NCBI GenBank assembly: GCA_002479645.1
Contig: DLOO01000010.1
Location: 64,598-70,585 of the forward strand
Length of the DNA: 5,988 bases
Source of the DNA: Lachnoclostridium sp. UBA7482
GTDB lineage: Bacteria; Bacillota; Clostridia; Lachnospirales; Lachnospiraceae
Reading direction: 5' to 3'
Positions 1 to 5,487 of the stretch are shown piece by piece. Positions within the stretch are counted from its first letter, which is position 1; the number at the start of each line of letters is the position of its first letter. Made by a program: the position numbers and the translations under genes. A model generated the notes under the pieces. That model saw only the letters and a list, made by a program, of their open reading frames with translations. It did no database searches and was not told where the DNA came from.

Positions 1-1299
1 CAGGAACACCAGTCGCTGCTCTATAAGGCGAAGCATCTGGAACTTCTGGATCGCTTTGCAAAGGACAGATCCGGAAATCTTCCCGAACTTCTGCGGGAAC
101 AGTACCAGGCGTACCGGAAGCTTTCGGAGGAACTTGCGGAGGCGGAATCGCATCGGGAAAGTCGGGCAAGGGAAATGGCCATGCTTGAGTTTGAAGCAGA
201 GGAGATTGCGGCTGCAAACCTGGTTATCGGTGAAGATGATGCGCTGGAAGAGCGCTACCGCGAGATGGTAAATGCAAACCGTATCGAAGAGGCGGCCGGA
301 TTTGTCCGGGAGCGGCTTGAGGGCGGCTCGGAGAATGTTTCGTCGCTTTTGGGACGCGCTCTTCGCCAGCTTTCCAGGGTTAGCGATTTGTCGGAGGAGC
401 TCTCCGGCATTTACGGCGATCTGACGGTTGCGGAGGAGCAGATTAACGGTGTCGGAATGCGCCTTGCCGCTTATCTGGATGCATTCGGCGGAACCGCAGA
501 GGAATTTGCCCGAACCGAGGAACGTCTGAATCTGATCAATCGATTAAAAAGTAAATACGGCAAAACCATTGACGGTGTTCTTACGTATCTCGAGCAGGCG
601 TCGGAAAAGCTTCTGAAATATCAGGATTACGATGCGTATCTGGCTCGTCTTCAGAAGGAAGCTGAGGACAGCGGCCGGATTTTACGGAAAAGCTGTCAGA
701 AGATGCACGAGATTCGCCTTGCGGCGGCGGGAGAACTGTCGGTGCAGATTCGTGACGCCCTGCTTGATTTGAATTTCCTTGATGTAAAATTCGAGGTGAC
801 GGTAGAAGCAGCCGAACAGCCGAACGAGAAGGGACAGGATGAGGCGGAGTTTATGATCTGCACGAATCCCGGAGAGCCTATGCGCTCCCTGTCAAAGGTT
901 GCAAGCGGCGGTGAATTGTCGCGAATCATGCTTGCGTTAAAATCGGTATTTGCCGGAAAGGATGAAATCGAAACCCTGATTTTTGATGAAATTGACGTCG
1001 GCGTCAGCGGCAGAACCGCACAGAAGGTTGCAGAGAAGATGGCGCGAATCGGTGCGGAACATCAGGTAATCTGCATTACGCATTTGCCGCAGATTGCCGC
1101 GATGGGCGATACGCATTTCCGCATTGAAAAGGATGCGGCAGGCGGAACAACGACAACGACGATTTCAAAGCTTTCGGAAGAGGAATGTGTCGAGGAATTG
1201 GCGCGGATTCTGGGCGGTGCGAAGATTACCGAATCCGTTCGGGAAAATGCGCGCGAGATGAAGACGCTTGCTGCCGGGCAAAAAAACAAGATGAAATAG
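1..1299 (+). CDS. recN: DNA repair protein RecN (5'-truncated by window edge)
   Basis: RecN is an SMC-like cytoplasmic ATPase that acts early in recombinational repair of double-strand breaks. The reading frame is open from base 1, so the start and the Walker A part of the ATPase head lie upstream; 432 residues are present of the roughly 560 usual for the family. The first residues, QEHQSLL, match the RecN segment that follows the N-terminal head half. A long charged Glu/Arg/Leu-rich middle fits the coiled-coil arms. The C-terminal head half is intact: ABC signature ASGGELSR at 901-924, Walker B TLIFDEI at 973-993 with the Asp-Glu pair at 985-990, D-loop-like GVSGRT just after, and the switch histidine in ITHLPQ at 1081-1083. 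The C-terminus is lysine-rich and stops at TAG 1297-1299. It is followed by a terminator, so recN ends its transcription unit. recN upstream of spoIVB and spo0A is a conserved Firmicutes order. An internal ATG at 175 is not the start, because homologous sequence continues upstream. Confidence 0.97.
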   Translation, partial: QEHQSLLYKAKHLELLDRFAKDRSGNLPELLREQYQAYRKLSEELAEAESHRESRAREMAMLEFEAEEIAAANLVIGEDDALEERYREMVNANRIEEAAGFVRERLEGGSENVSSLLGRALRQLSRVSDLSEELSGIYGDLTVAEEQINGVGMRLAAYLDAFGGTAEEFARTEERLNLINRLKSKYGKTIDGVLTYLEQASEKLLKYQDYDAYLARLQKEAEDSGRILRKSCQKMHEIRLAAAGELSVQIRDALLDLNFLDVKFEVTVEAAEQPNEKGQDEAEFMICTNPGEPMRSLSKVASGGELSRIMLALKSVFAGKDEIETLIFDEIDVGVSGRTAQKVAEKMARIGAEHQVICITHLPQIAAMGDTHFRIEKDAAGGTTTTTISKLSEEECVEELARILGGAKITESVRENAREMKTLAAGQKNKMK

Positions 1300-1319
1300 A
1301 TTTTACCAAAATCGCATAG

Positions 1320-1349
1320 GTATATCACTTAGGATAAGAACCCATACTA
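1320..1349 (+). promoter_or_regulatory. Predicted sigma-G (forespore) promoter for spoIVB
   Basis: GTATA at 1320-1324, an 18-base spacer, then CATACTA at 1343-1349. As I recall the sigma-G consensus (GnATR, about 18 bases, CATnnTA), both boxes match fully; the -35 box also fits the sigma-F pattern GYWTA. Established knowledge: spoIVB of Bacillus subtilis is transcribed in the forespore by sigma-F and mainly sigma-G, so the promoter type suits the gene. The predicted start point is about 1355-1357, giving a leader of roughly 160 bases. The -10 box lies within the left arm of the recN terminator. The assignment rests on motif match and gene identity only. Confidence 0.62.
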
Positions 1350-1372
1350 GCAAAAAGCCGGTATGGGTTTTT
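1338..1372 (+). terminator. Intrinsic terminator of recN
   Basis: AACCCATAC at 1339-1347 pairs perfectly with GTATGGGTT at 1361-1369, and the inner bases GC/GC around a five-A loop (1352-1356) can add pairs. The right arm runs straight into a T tract at 1368-1372. It lies 39 bases after the recN stop codon, which is typical for a Rho-independent terminator. The left arm contains the predicted sigma-G -10 box. Confidence 0.85.
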
Positions 1373-1406
1373 CGTTTGGAATCATGCTTTGGGTATTCCA
1401 AACGAA
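1371..1406 (+). repeat. Perfect 12-bp inverted repeat in the spoIVB leader
   Basis: TTCGTTTGGAAT (1371-1382) and ATTCCAAACGAA (1395-1406) are exact reverse complements separated by 12 bases. The hairpin begins inside the T tract of the recN terminator and would sit about 15 bases from the 5' end of a message started at the predicted sigma-G promoter. No T tract follows on either strand, so it is not an ordinary terminator. It could be an mRNA-stabilising 5' stem-loop, a protein-binding site, or a structure that interferes with terminator folding; the sequence does not decide between these. Confidence 0.8.
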
Positions 1407-1516
1407 GGGAATGCGAACGATGCGAAGAAACGGAAGCGCAGCGGGGCAAGGACGCAGCCGCGCGAAGCGGGAGACTTGGAACTCTTTGAAAAATATCGGA
1501 AAACGGGGGGAGCGGT

Positions 1517-2785
1517 ATGAGAAAGTATCGGCTGATTTTGTGGTTTTTATTTTGCCTGGATATGGGAGGGATTGCACTTTTTTGTGCGAAGGATTTTGAA
1601 CGCCGGATGCCGGACAAGCTGTGGCTGATTGCGGGTGAGGCAGGGGAGTATGATTTTGAACTGCCGTTTACCATTCGCATCCATTCCGAGGATGTGCAGG
1701 CGTCGGTTTCAAAGAATCCGCCGTTACCCGCAAACCAGGTGGAAGTGAATATGGAGGAGCCGTTTTCGCTGGAGGCAGCCCATACGGGAGAGTATGATGC
1801 GGATTTGTCACTGTTCGGATTTATTCCCGTAGGCAAAATGAAAATCGGTGTGATGGAAAAAACGGAACTGATTCCCGGCGGAAATCCCATCGGAATCTAC
1901 CTGCACACCGACGGAATCCTTGTTCTCGGCTGCGGCCGGTTTGCACTTCCCGAGGGAGGAACGGACTGCCCGGCGGAGAATATTCTGCGGACCGGTGACT
2001 ACATTCTTGCCGTAAACGGCGAGGAGGTTTGCGAAAAGGAGGATATTATCGGGGCAGTACAGCAGGCCGGAACCAATCCGATCAATCTGACGATTCGGCG
2101 GAAAAATGCGCGAACGGTTGTTACGGTAACGCCGAGGCGCTCTGCGGACGGAACGTATCTGCTCGGCGTGTGGATTCGCGACGACACGGCGGGAATCGGC
2201 ACGATCACATACGTAAACCCGGCTACGGGCAAATTCGGAGCCTTGGGGCACGGCATCTCGGACGGCGATACCGGAAAAATGCTGACGATCAATTCCGGTA
2301 CCCTTTATCCGGCAGACATTTTGTCGGTTATCCCGGGGGAAGCAGGAGCCCCGGGCGAGTTGGTCGGCACACTGAACAGGACAATCAATCAGGAACTGGG
2401 ATATGTGGAGAAAAACACGGGCTTTGGTATCTTCGGGACGGTATGCAGGGAGAAACTGAATGAATCACAGACGCTGTATTCGGTGGGACTGCGTCAGGAG
2501 GTTCACAAGGGAAATGCAACCATTCTGTGCGGATTTGAGGGAGTCATTCGCGAGTATGAAATTGAAATCGAGCAGATTAACCTCGGAGCCAACGACAATA
2601 AGGGGATTACCATCCGGGTAACGGACGAGGAGCTGATTGCCAAGACGGGCGGAATTGTGCAGGGGATGAGCGGTTCCCCGATTCTGCAAAACGGCAAGAT
2701 TATCGGAGCGGTAACGCATGTTCTGATTCGTGATCCGTTACGTGGGTACGGGACTTTCATCGAAGACATGCTGGCACAGGAATAG
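1517..2785 (+). CDS. spoIVB: SpoIVB peptidase (stage IV sporulation protein B, S55 family)
   Basis: SpoIVB is made in the forespore, secreted across the inner forespore membrane, and cleaves the SpoIVFA regulator, releasing SpoIVFB to process pro-sigma-K in the mother cell. The 422 residues match the family length (about 425). A single hydrophobic N-terminal segment at about residues 4-24, preceded by Arg-Lys, serves as membrane anchor or signal. A PDZ domain spans roughly 118-206 (ELIPGG, then LRTGDYILAVNG). The S55 peptidase domain follows, with His245 in GALGHGISD and Ser387 in GMSGSP. These two align at the same offset with catalytic His236 and Ser378 of the B. subtilis enzyme, so the protein looks active. 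The start is ATG 1517 behind GGGGGGAG at 1505-1512, 4 bases away. The gene has its own predicted sigma-G promoter and is flanked by recN and spo0A, the usual sporulation neighbourhood. Confidence 0.96.
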   Translation: MRKYRLILWFLFCLDMGGIALFCAKDFERRMPDKLWLIAGEAGEYDFELPFTIRIHSEDVQASVSKNPPLPANQVEVNMEEPFSLEAAHTGEYDADLSLFGFIPVGKMKIGVMEKTELIPGGNPIGIYLHTDGILVLGCGRFALPEGGTDCPAENILRTGDYILAVNGEEVCEKEDIIGAVQQAGTNPINLTIRRKNARTVVTVTPRRSADGTYLLGVWIRDDTAGIGTITYVNPATGKFGALGHGISDGDTGKMLTINSGTLYPADILSVIPGEAGAPGELVGTLNRTINQELGYVEKNTGFGIFGTVCREKLNESQTLYSVGLRQEVHKGNATILCGFEGVIREYEIEIEQINLGANDNKGITIRVTDEELIAKTGGIVQGMSGSPILQNGKIIGAVTHVLIRDPLRGYGTFIEDMLAQE

Positions 2786-2846
2786 GGAAAAAATACCTGA
2801 TTTTGCTCATATTATCTCCGGAATGACGCGTTTCGCGGGGATAGGA

Positions 2847-2874
2847 CGGCGGTCGTGGTTTTGTCCGCCGCTTT
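2847..2874 (+). terminator. Weak terminator-like hairpin after spoIVB
   Basis: CGGCGG (2847-2852) pairs with CCGCCG (2865-2870) around a 12-base loop, followed only by CTTT and a mixed AT stretch. It lies about 60 bases past the spoIVB stop. The stem is strong but the T tract is poor, so it may terminate inefficiently or leave some read-through into spo0A. A smaller CGCG/CGCG hairpin at 2827-2837 precedes it. No better terminator is visible in this gap. Confidence 0.4.
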
Positions 2875-2880
2875 GAATTC

Positions 2881-2900
2881 TTCTGTCGAAGCGACAAAAA
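2881..2900. promoter_or_regulatory. Two inverted 0A-box-like sites upstream of spo0A
   Basis: TGTCGAA at 2884-2890 matches the core of the Spo0A binding site (TGTCRAA). Abutting it on the opposite strand, the complement of 2891-2898 reads TTTGTCGC, matching the left half of the 0A box TTTGTCRAA. The pair lies about 40 bases upstream of the -35 box of the predicted spo0A promoter. Autoregulation through several 0A boxes is established for spo0A in B. subtilis; autoregulation here is inferred from the motif match. Confidence 0.5.
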
Positions 2901-2902
2901 CA

Positions 2903-2943
2903 AATTTCCAAAATATGGAAAAATCTACTTGAATTTGGAAATT
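2903..2943. repeat. TGGAAA-type inverted repeat cluster over the spo0A promoter
   Basis: AATTTCCAAA (2903-2912) is the exact reverse complement of TTTGGAAATT (2934-2943). A third related copy, TGGAAAAA, lies at 2916-2923 and forms a shorter 6-bp inverted repeat with the first (TTTCCA at 2905-2910, TGGAAA at 2916-2921). The two forward copies begin 20 bases apart, about two helical turns. The last copy also sits in the near-perfect palindrome GAATTT-GG-AAATTC (2931-2944), which covers most of the -35 box. The arrangement looks like an operator; the protein that would bind it is unknown. Confidence 0.55.
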
Positions 2944-2957
2944 CCGTGTTGTATAGT
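2929..2957 (+). promoter_or_regulatory. Sigma-A-type promoter of spo0A
   Basis: TTGAAT at 2929-2934, a 17-base spacer, and TATAGT at 2952-2957 give a good vegetative promoter. The predicted transcript starts near 2964, leaving a leader of about 54 bases before ATG 3018. The 0A-like boxes lie upstream and the TGGAAA repeats overlap the -35 region. A convincing sigma-H promoter, as used by the sporulation promoter in Bacillus, was not found. Confidence 0.65.
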
Positions 2958-3004
2958 GAGAATGCGAACGAGCTCCGGGTTCGGAAAAACCAAGGATTCG
3001 CAGA

Positions 3005-3011
3005 AAAGGAG
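3005..3011 (+). promoter_or_regulatory. Ribosome binding site fixing the spo0A start
   Basis: AAAGGAG lies 6 bases before ATG 3018. This favours 3018 over the in-frame GTG at 2946, which has no Shine-Dalgarno sequence, lies upstream of the predicted transcription start, and would add 24 residues absent from Spo0A proteins. Confidence 0.85.
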
Positions 3012-3017
3012 AGATTT

Positions 3018-3830
3018 ATGAGTAAAATTACCGTAGGGATTATTGACGATAATGCCAGAACGATTCACTCCGTGGAGGAGATACTAAAGACAGACAATGA
3101 CATGGAAGTCATCGGAACCGCAGAGGATGGACTAGCAGGTCTTCGCCTGATTGAGGAGAAGCAGCCGGATGTAATTTTACTGGATTTGATTATGCCGAAG
3201 TTGGACGGACTGGGTGTTATGGAGAAACTTAAGAAGAACACATCGCTTCCAAAACAGCCGATTATCATTGTAATCAGCGCTATCAGTCAGGAACGGGTTA
3301 TGGAAAATGCTTTCGAGCTCGGGGCAGCTTACTATATTCTGAAACCATTTGACAACGAGACGATTCTGAGCCGGATTCGTCAGGCAAAGGGAGAATTTTA
3401 TTTTACATTTTCGGATACGAGAAGGGATGAGGGTGTACGCAGACCGATGGAAAGCCGGGAACATAATCTGGAAACCGACGTGACGAATATTATTCATGAA
3501 ATCGGTGTTCCGGCACATATCAAGGGATATCAGTATTTGCGCGATGCGATTATGATGTCGGTCGACGATACGGAGATGCTTAATTCGATTACCAAGCAGC
3601 TTTACCCGAGCATTGCAAAACGTCATAAGACAACGCCGAGCCGTGTGGAGAGGGCAATCCGGCATGCGATTGAGGTGGCATGGAGCCGCGGAAAAATGGA
3701 TACGATTGACGAATTGTTCGGTTATACCGTAAACGGAGGAAAAGGAAAACCGACAAATTCGGAGTTTGTAGCGCTGATCGCCGACAAAATTCGGTTAGAA
3801 TACAAATTTAAGATGCCAAATCGTGCATAA
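3018..3830 (+). CDS. spo0A: Spo0A, sporulation master response regulator
   Basis: Spo0A is the cytoplasmic transcription factor that, once phosphorylated, commits the cell to sporulation by binding 0A boxes. From ATG 3018 it has 270 residues, close to the 267 of B. subtilis. The receiver domain (about 1-125) shows the acidic pocket Asp10-Asp11, phospho-acceptor Asp56 in ILLDLIMP, Ser87 at the conserved Ser/Thr position in VISAIS, and Lys109 in ILKPFD. A short variable linker (about 130-150) leads to the family-specific DNA-binding domain, with the helix-turn-helix segment around [18 protein letters not shown] and the C-terminal [16 protein letters not shown] region. All key residues are present. 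In Clostridia Spo0A is usually phosphorylated directly by orphan histidine kinases rather than through a Spo0F/Spo0B relay; none of those genes is in the window. It has its own promoter and putative autoregulatory 0A boxes. No obvious terminator follows, so some transcripts may run into glgA. Confidence 0.98.
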   Translation: MSKITVGIIDDNARTIHSVEEILKTDNDMEVIGTAEDGLAGLRLIEEKQPDVILLDLIMPKLDGLGVMEKLKKNTSLPKQPIIIVISAISQERVMENAFELGAAYYILKPFDNETILSRIRQAKGEFYFTFSDTRRDEGVRRPMESREHNLETDVTNIIHEIGVPAHIKGYQYLRDAIMMSVDDTEMLNSITKQLYPSIAKRHKTTPSRVERAIRHAIEVAWSRGKMDTIDELFGYTVNGGKGKPTNSEFVALIADKIRLEYKFKMPNRA

Positions 3831-3875
3831 ACTTACAATCTTCAGAAATTATTCCTTTTATCTTGACGAATAATA

Positions 3876-3884
3876 TGGTATAAT
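3876..3884 (+). promoter_or_regulatory. Extended -10 promoter of glgA
   Basis: TGGTATAAT at 3876-3884 is a perfect extended -10 element. At the proper distance the -35 position reads only TTTTAT (3856-3861). A better-looking TTGACG at 3863-3868 is just 10 bases from the -10 and cannot serve as its partner. The predicted start is near 3891, giving a leader of about 33 bases. Copies of ATTATTC/GAATAAT at 3848-3854, 3868-3874 and 3898-3904 surround the promoter. Confidence 0.6.
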
Positions 3885-3923
3885 ACAGGTACTTATAATT
3901 ATTCCGAAGCGTAGGAGGGGATC

Positions 3924-5360
3924 ATGAAAAAGATTTTATATGTTGCATCTGAATGCGTACCGTTTATTAAGACCGGAGGACTGGCTGATGTAGTCGGTTC
4001 ACTTCCCAAATATATCAGTAATGAGGAATATGATATTCGTGTTATGGTTCCTAAGTATCTGGCCATCCCGCAGAAGTATCAGGAGATGATGCAGTACCAG
4101 ACACATTTTTATATGGACATGGCATGGAGAAATCAGTATGTGGGAGTTCTTTCCTGCGTACTCGACGGTATTACCTTTTATTTCATTGACAATGAGTATT
4201 ATTTTGCCGGAGACAAGCCTTACGGCGCCATCCATGAGGATATTGAAAAGTTTGCTTTCTTCTGTAAGGCATCGCTTTCCGCACTTCCGGCAATTGATTT
4301 CCGACCGGATATCATTCACTGCCATGACTGGCAGACCGGCTTGATTCCGGTTATGCTTCACGATTGTTTTCAAGACAATCAGTTCTATTGGGGAATTAAG
4401 ACAATTATGACGATTCATAACCTCAAGTTCCAGGGACGCTGGGACAAGAAGACGATTATGGATCTGACCGGTTTGTCCGAGTATTATTTTGCACCGGACA
4501 AGCTGGAGGCTTATGGAGACGCCAACTACCTGAAGGGTGGTCTGGTATATGCAGATCGCATTACAACGGTTAGTAACACTTATGCGGAGGAGATTAAGAC
4601 CCCGTTCTACGGCGAAGGCCTGGACGGACTTATGAATGCCCGCAGCAATTCGTTGTCCGGTATTGTCAACGGTATCGATTACGAGGAGTACAATCCGGCA
4701 ACCGACCCGTTCATTTTCCAGAATTACGATGCGATTACCTTCCGTAAGGAAAAAGCAAAGAACAAAAAGGCGCTGCAGCAGGAACTTGGACTTGCTGTAA
4801 ACGATAAAATATTTATGATGGGTATTGTATCCCGTCTGACCGACCAGAAGGGTCTTGATTTGGTTGATTACGTGATTGAAGAAATCTGTGCGCCCGATAC
4901 ACAGTTCGTTATTCTCGGTACCGGCGATCCGAAGTACGAGAACCTGTTCCGTCATTTTGAGTGGAAGTATAAGGACCGTGTATCTGCTAATATTTTCTAT
5001 TCCAATGAACGTTCCCACAGAATTTACGCTGCATGTGATGCATTCCTCATGCCGTCTCTGTTCGAGCCCTGCGGCCTGTCCCAGTTGATGAGCCTGCGGT
5101 ATGGTACCGTACCGATTGTACGTGAGACCGGTGGATTGAAGGATACGGTAGAGCCCTATAACCAGTATGAGAGTACCGGTACCGGCTTCAGCTTCCGTAA
5201 CTACAATGCACATGAGATGCTTGGAACCATCCGCTTCGCAAAGGATGTTTATTACAACAGAAAACGTGAATGGAACAAGATTATTGACAGGGGTATGGCA
5301 AAGGATTTCTCCTGGGTAAATTCCGCAAAGCAGTATGAGGAACTTTATCGTAATATGTAA
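3924..5360 (+). CDS. glgA: Glycogen synthase (ADP-glucose, GT5 family)
   Basis: This enzyme transfers glucose from ADP-glucose to the non-reducing end of an alpha-1,4-glucan, extending glycogen (granulose in clostridia) in the cytoplasm. Its 478 residues match the bacterial GlgA length (477 in E. coli). The N-terminal domain opens with ILYVASECVPFIKTGGLADV, holding the KTGGL substrate-binding loop (Lys16). HCHDWQTGLIP and TIHNLKFQG follow, both typical of GT5. The C-terminal Rossmann half has the GIVSRLTDQKGLDL segment and the FEPCGLSQLMSLRYGTVPIVR motif, with Glu381 at the conserved catalytic-site position (Glu377 in E. coli), then RETGGLKDTV. The start is ATG 3924 with a strong GGAGGGG site at 3914-3920. 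The gene stands alone here, without glgB, glgC or glgD. Arginine codons favour CGT (about half) more than in recN, and no TTA, CTA or TCA codons occur after about residue 26, consistent with selection for high expression. A hairpin terminator follows. Confidence 0.97.
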   Translation: MKKILYVASECVPFIKTGGLADVVGSLPKYISNEEYDIRVMVPKYLAIPQKYQEMMQYQTHFYMDMAWRNQYVGVLSCVLDGITFYFIDNEYYFAGDKPYGAIHEDIEKFAFFCKASLSALPAIDFRPDIIHCHDWQTGLIPVMLHDCFQDNQFYWGIKTIMTIHNLKFQGRWDKKTIMDLTGLSEYYFAPDKLEAYGDANYLKGGLVYADRITTVSNTYAEEIKTPFYGEGLDGLMNARSNSLSGIVNGIDYEEYNPATDPFIFQNYDAITFRKEKAKNKKALQQELGLAVNDKIFMMGIVSRLTDQKGLDLVDYVIEEICAPDTQFVILGTGDPKYENLFRHFEWKYKDRVSANIFYSNERSHRIYAACDAFLMPSLFEPCGLSQLMSLRYGTVPIVRETGGLKDTVEPYNQYESTGTGFSFRNYNAHEMLGTIRFAKDVYYNRKREWNKIIDRGMAKDFSWVNSAKQYEELYRNM

Positions 5361-5378
5361 GGGATAATGCGAGATGGC

Positions 5379-5410
5379 TTCCCACGGCACAGGGTGTCGT
5401 GGGAATTCCT
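5379..5410 (+). terminator. Hairpin terminator after glgA
   Basis: TTCCCACGGCAC (5379-5390) pairs with GTGTCGTGGGAA (5394-5405) over 12 positions with one G-U wobble and a three-base loop, starting 18 bases past the glgA stop. The following TTCCTTATGTTAT is T-rich but not a clean T tract. It most likely separates glgA from murE, perhaps incompletely. Confidence 0.72.
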
Positions 5411-5487
5411 TATGTTATCTGTCACGACCCGTGCAAACGCACAGTATCGGGACTGAAATTTTGGAACCAGACAATGTGGAGGTAGAC

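Noticed and set aside
1393..1422. Possible sigma-F promoter (GTATT, 15 bases, GCGAACGATG) in the spoIVB leader
   Set aside because: Both boxes have mismatches and it overlaps the 12-bp hairpin; the sigma-G match at 1320-1349 is far stronger.
1303..1890. 195-codon open frame on the - strand across the spoIVB leader and 5' end
   Set aside because: It overlaps a terminator, a promoter and the well-supported spoIVB start, and its low-complexity Ser/Pro-rich translation looks like a shadow frame.
2029..2463. 144-codon + strand frame inside spoIVB
   Set aside because: It lies wholly within the PDZ and peptidase coding region in another frame; the Arg/Gly-rich product looks like an artefact of GC-rich codons.
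2937..2963. Possible sigma-H promoter (GGAAAT ... GAAT) before spo0A
   Set aside because: The spacing between the boxes is about two bases too long for the sigma-H consensus and the -35 box lacks the leading A; the sigma-A match at 2929-2957 is much better.
2946..3017. GTG-initiated 24-residue extension of Spo0A
   Set aside because: It overlaps the predicted promoter, lacks a ribosome site, and is not part of known Spo0A proteins; ATG 3018 has a strong AAAGGAG.
3999..5390. 463-codon open frame on the - strand opposite glgA
   Set aside because: It is codon-aligned with glgA and open only because glgA avoids TTA, CTA and TCA; the translation resembles no known protein, and glgA itself is certain.
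5419..5455. Possible structured leader or riboswitch before murE
   Set aside because: Only a 4-bp GTGC/GCAC stem and competing CCCG/CGGG pairing are visible; too little for a recognised RNA class.
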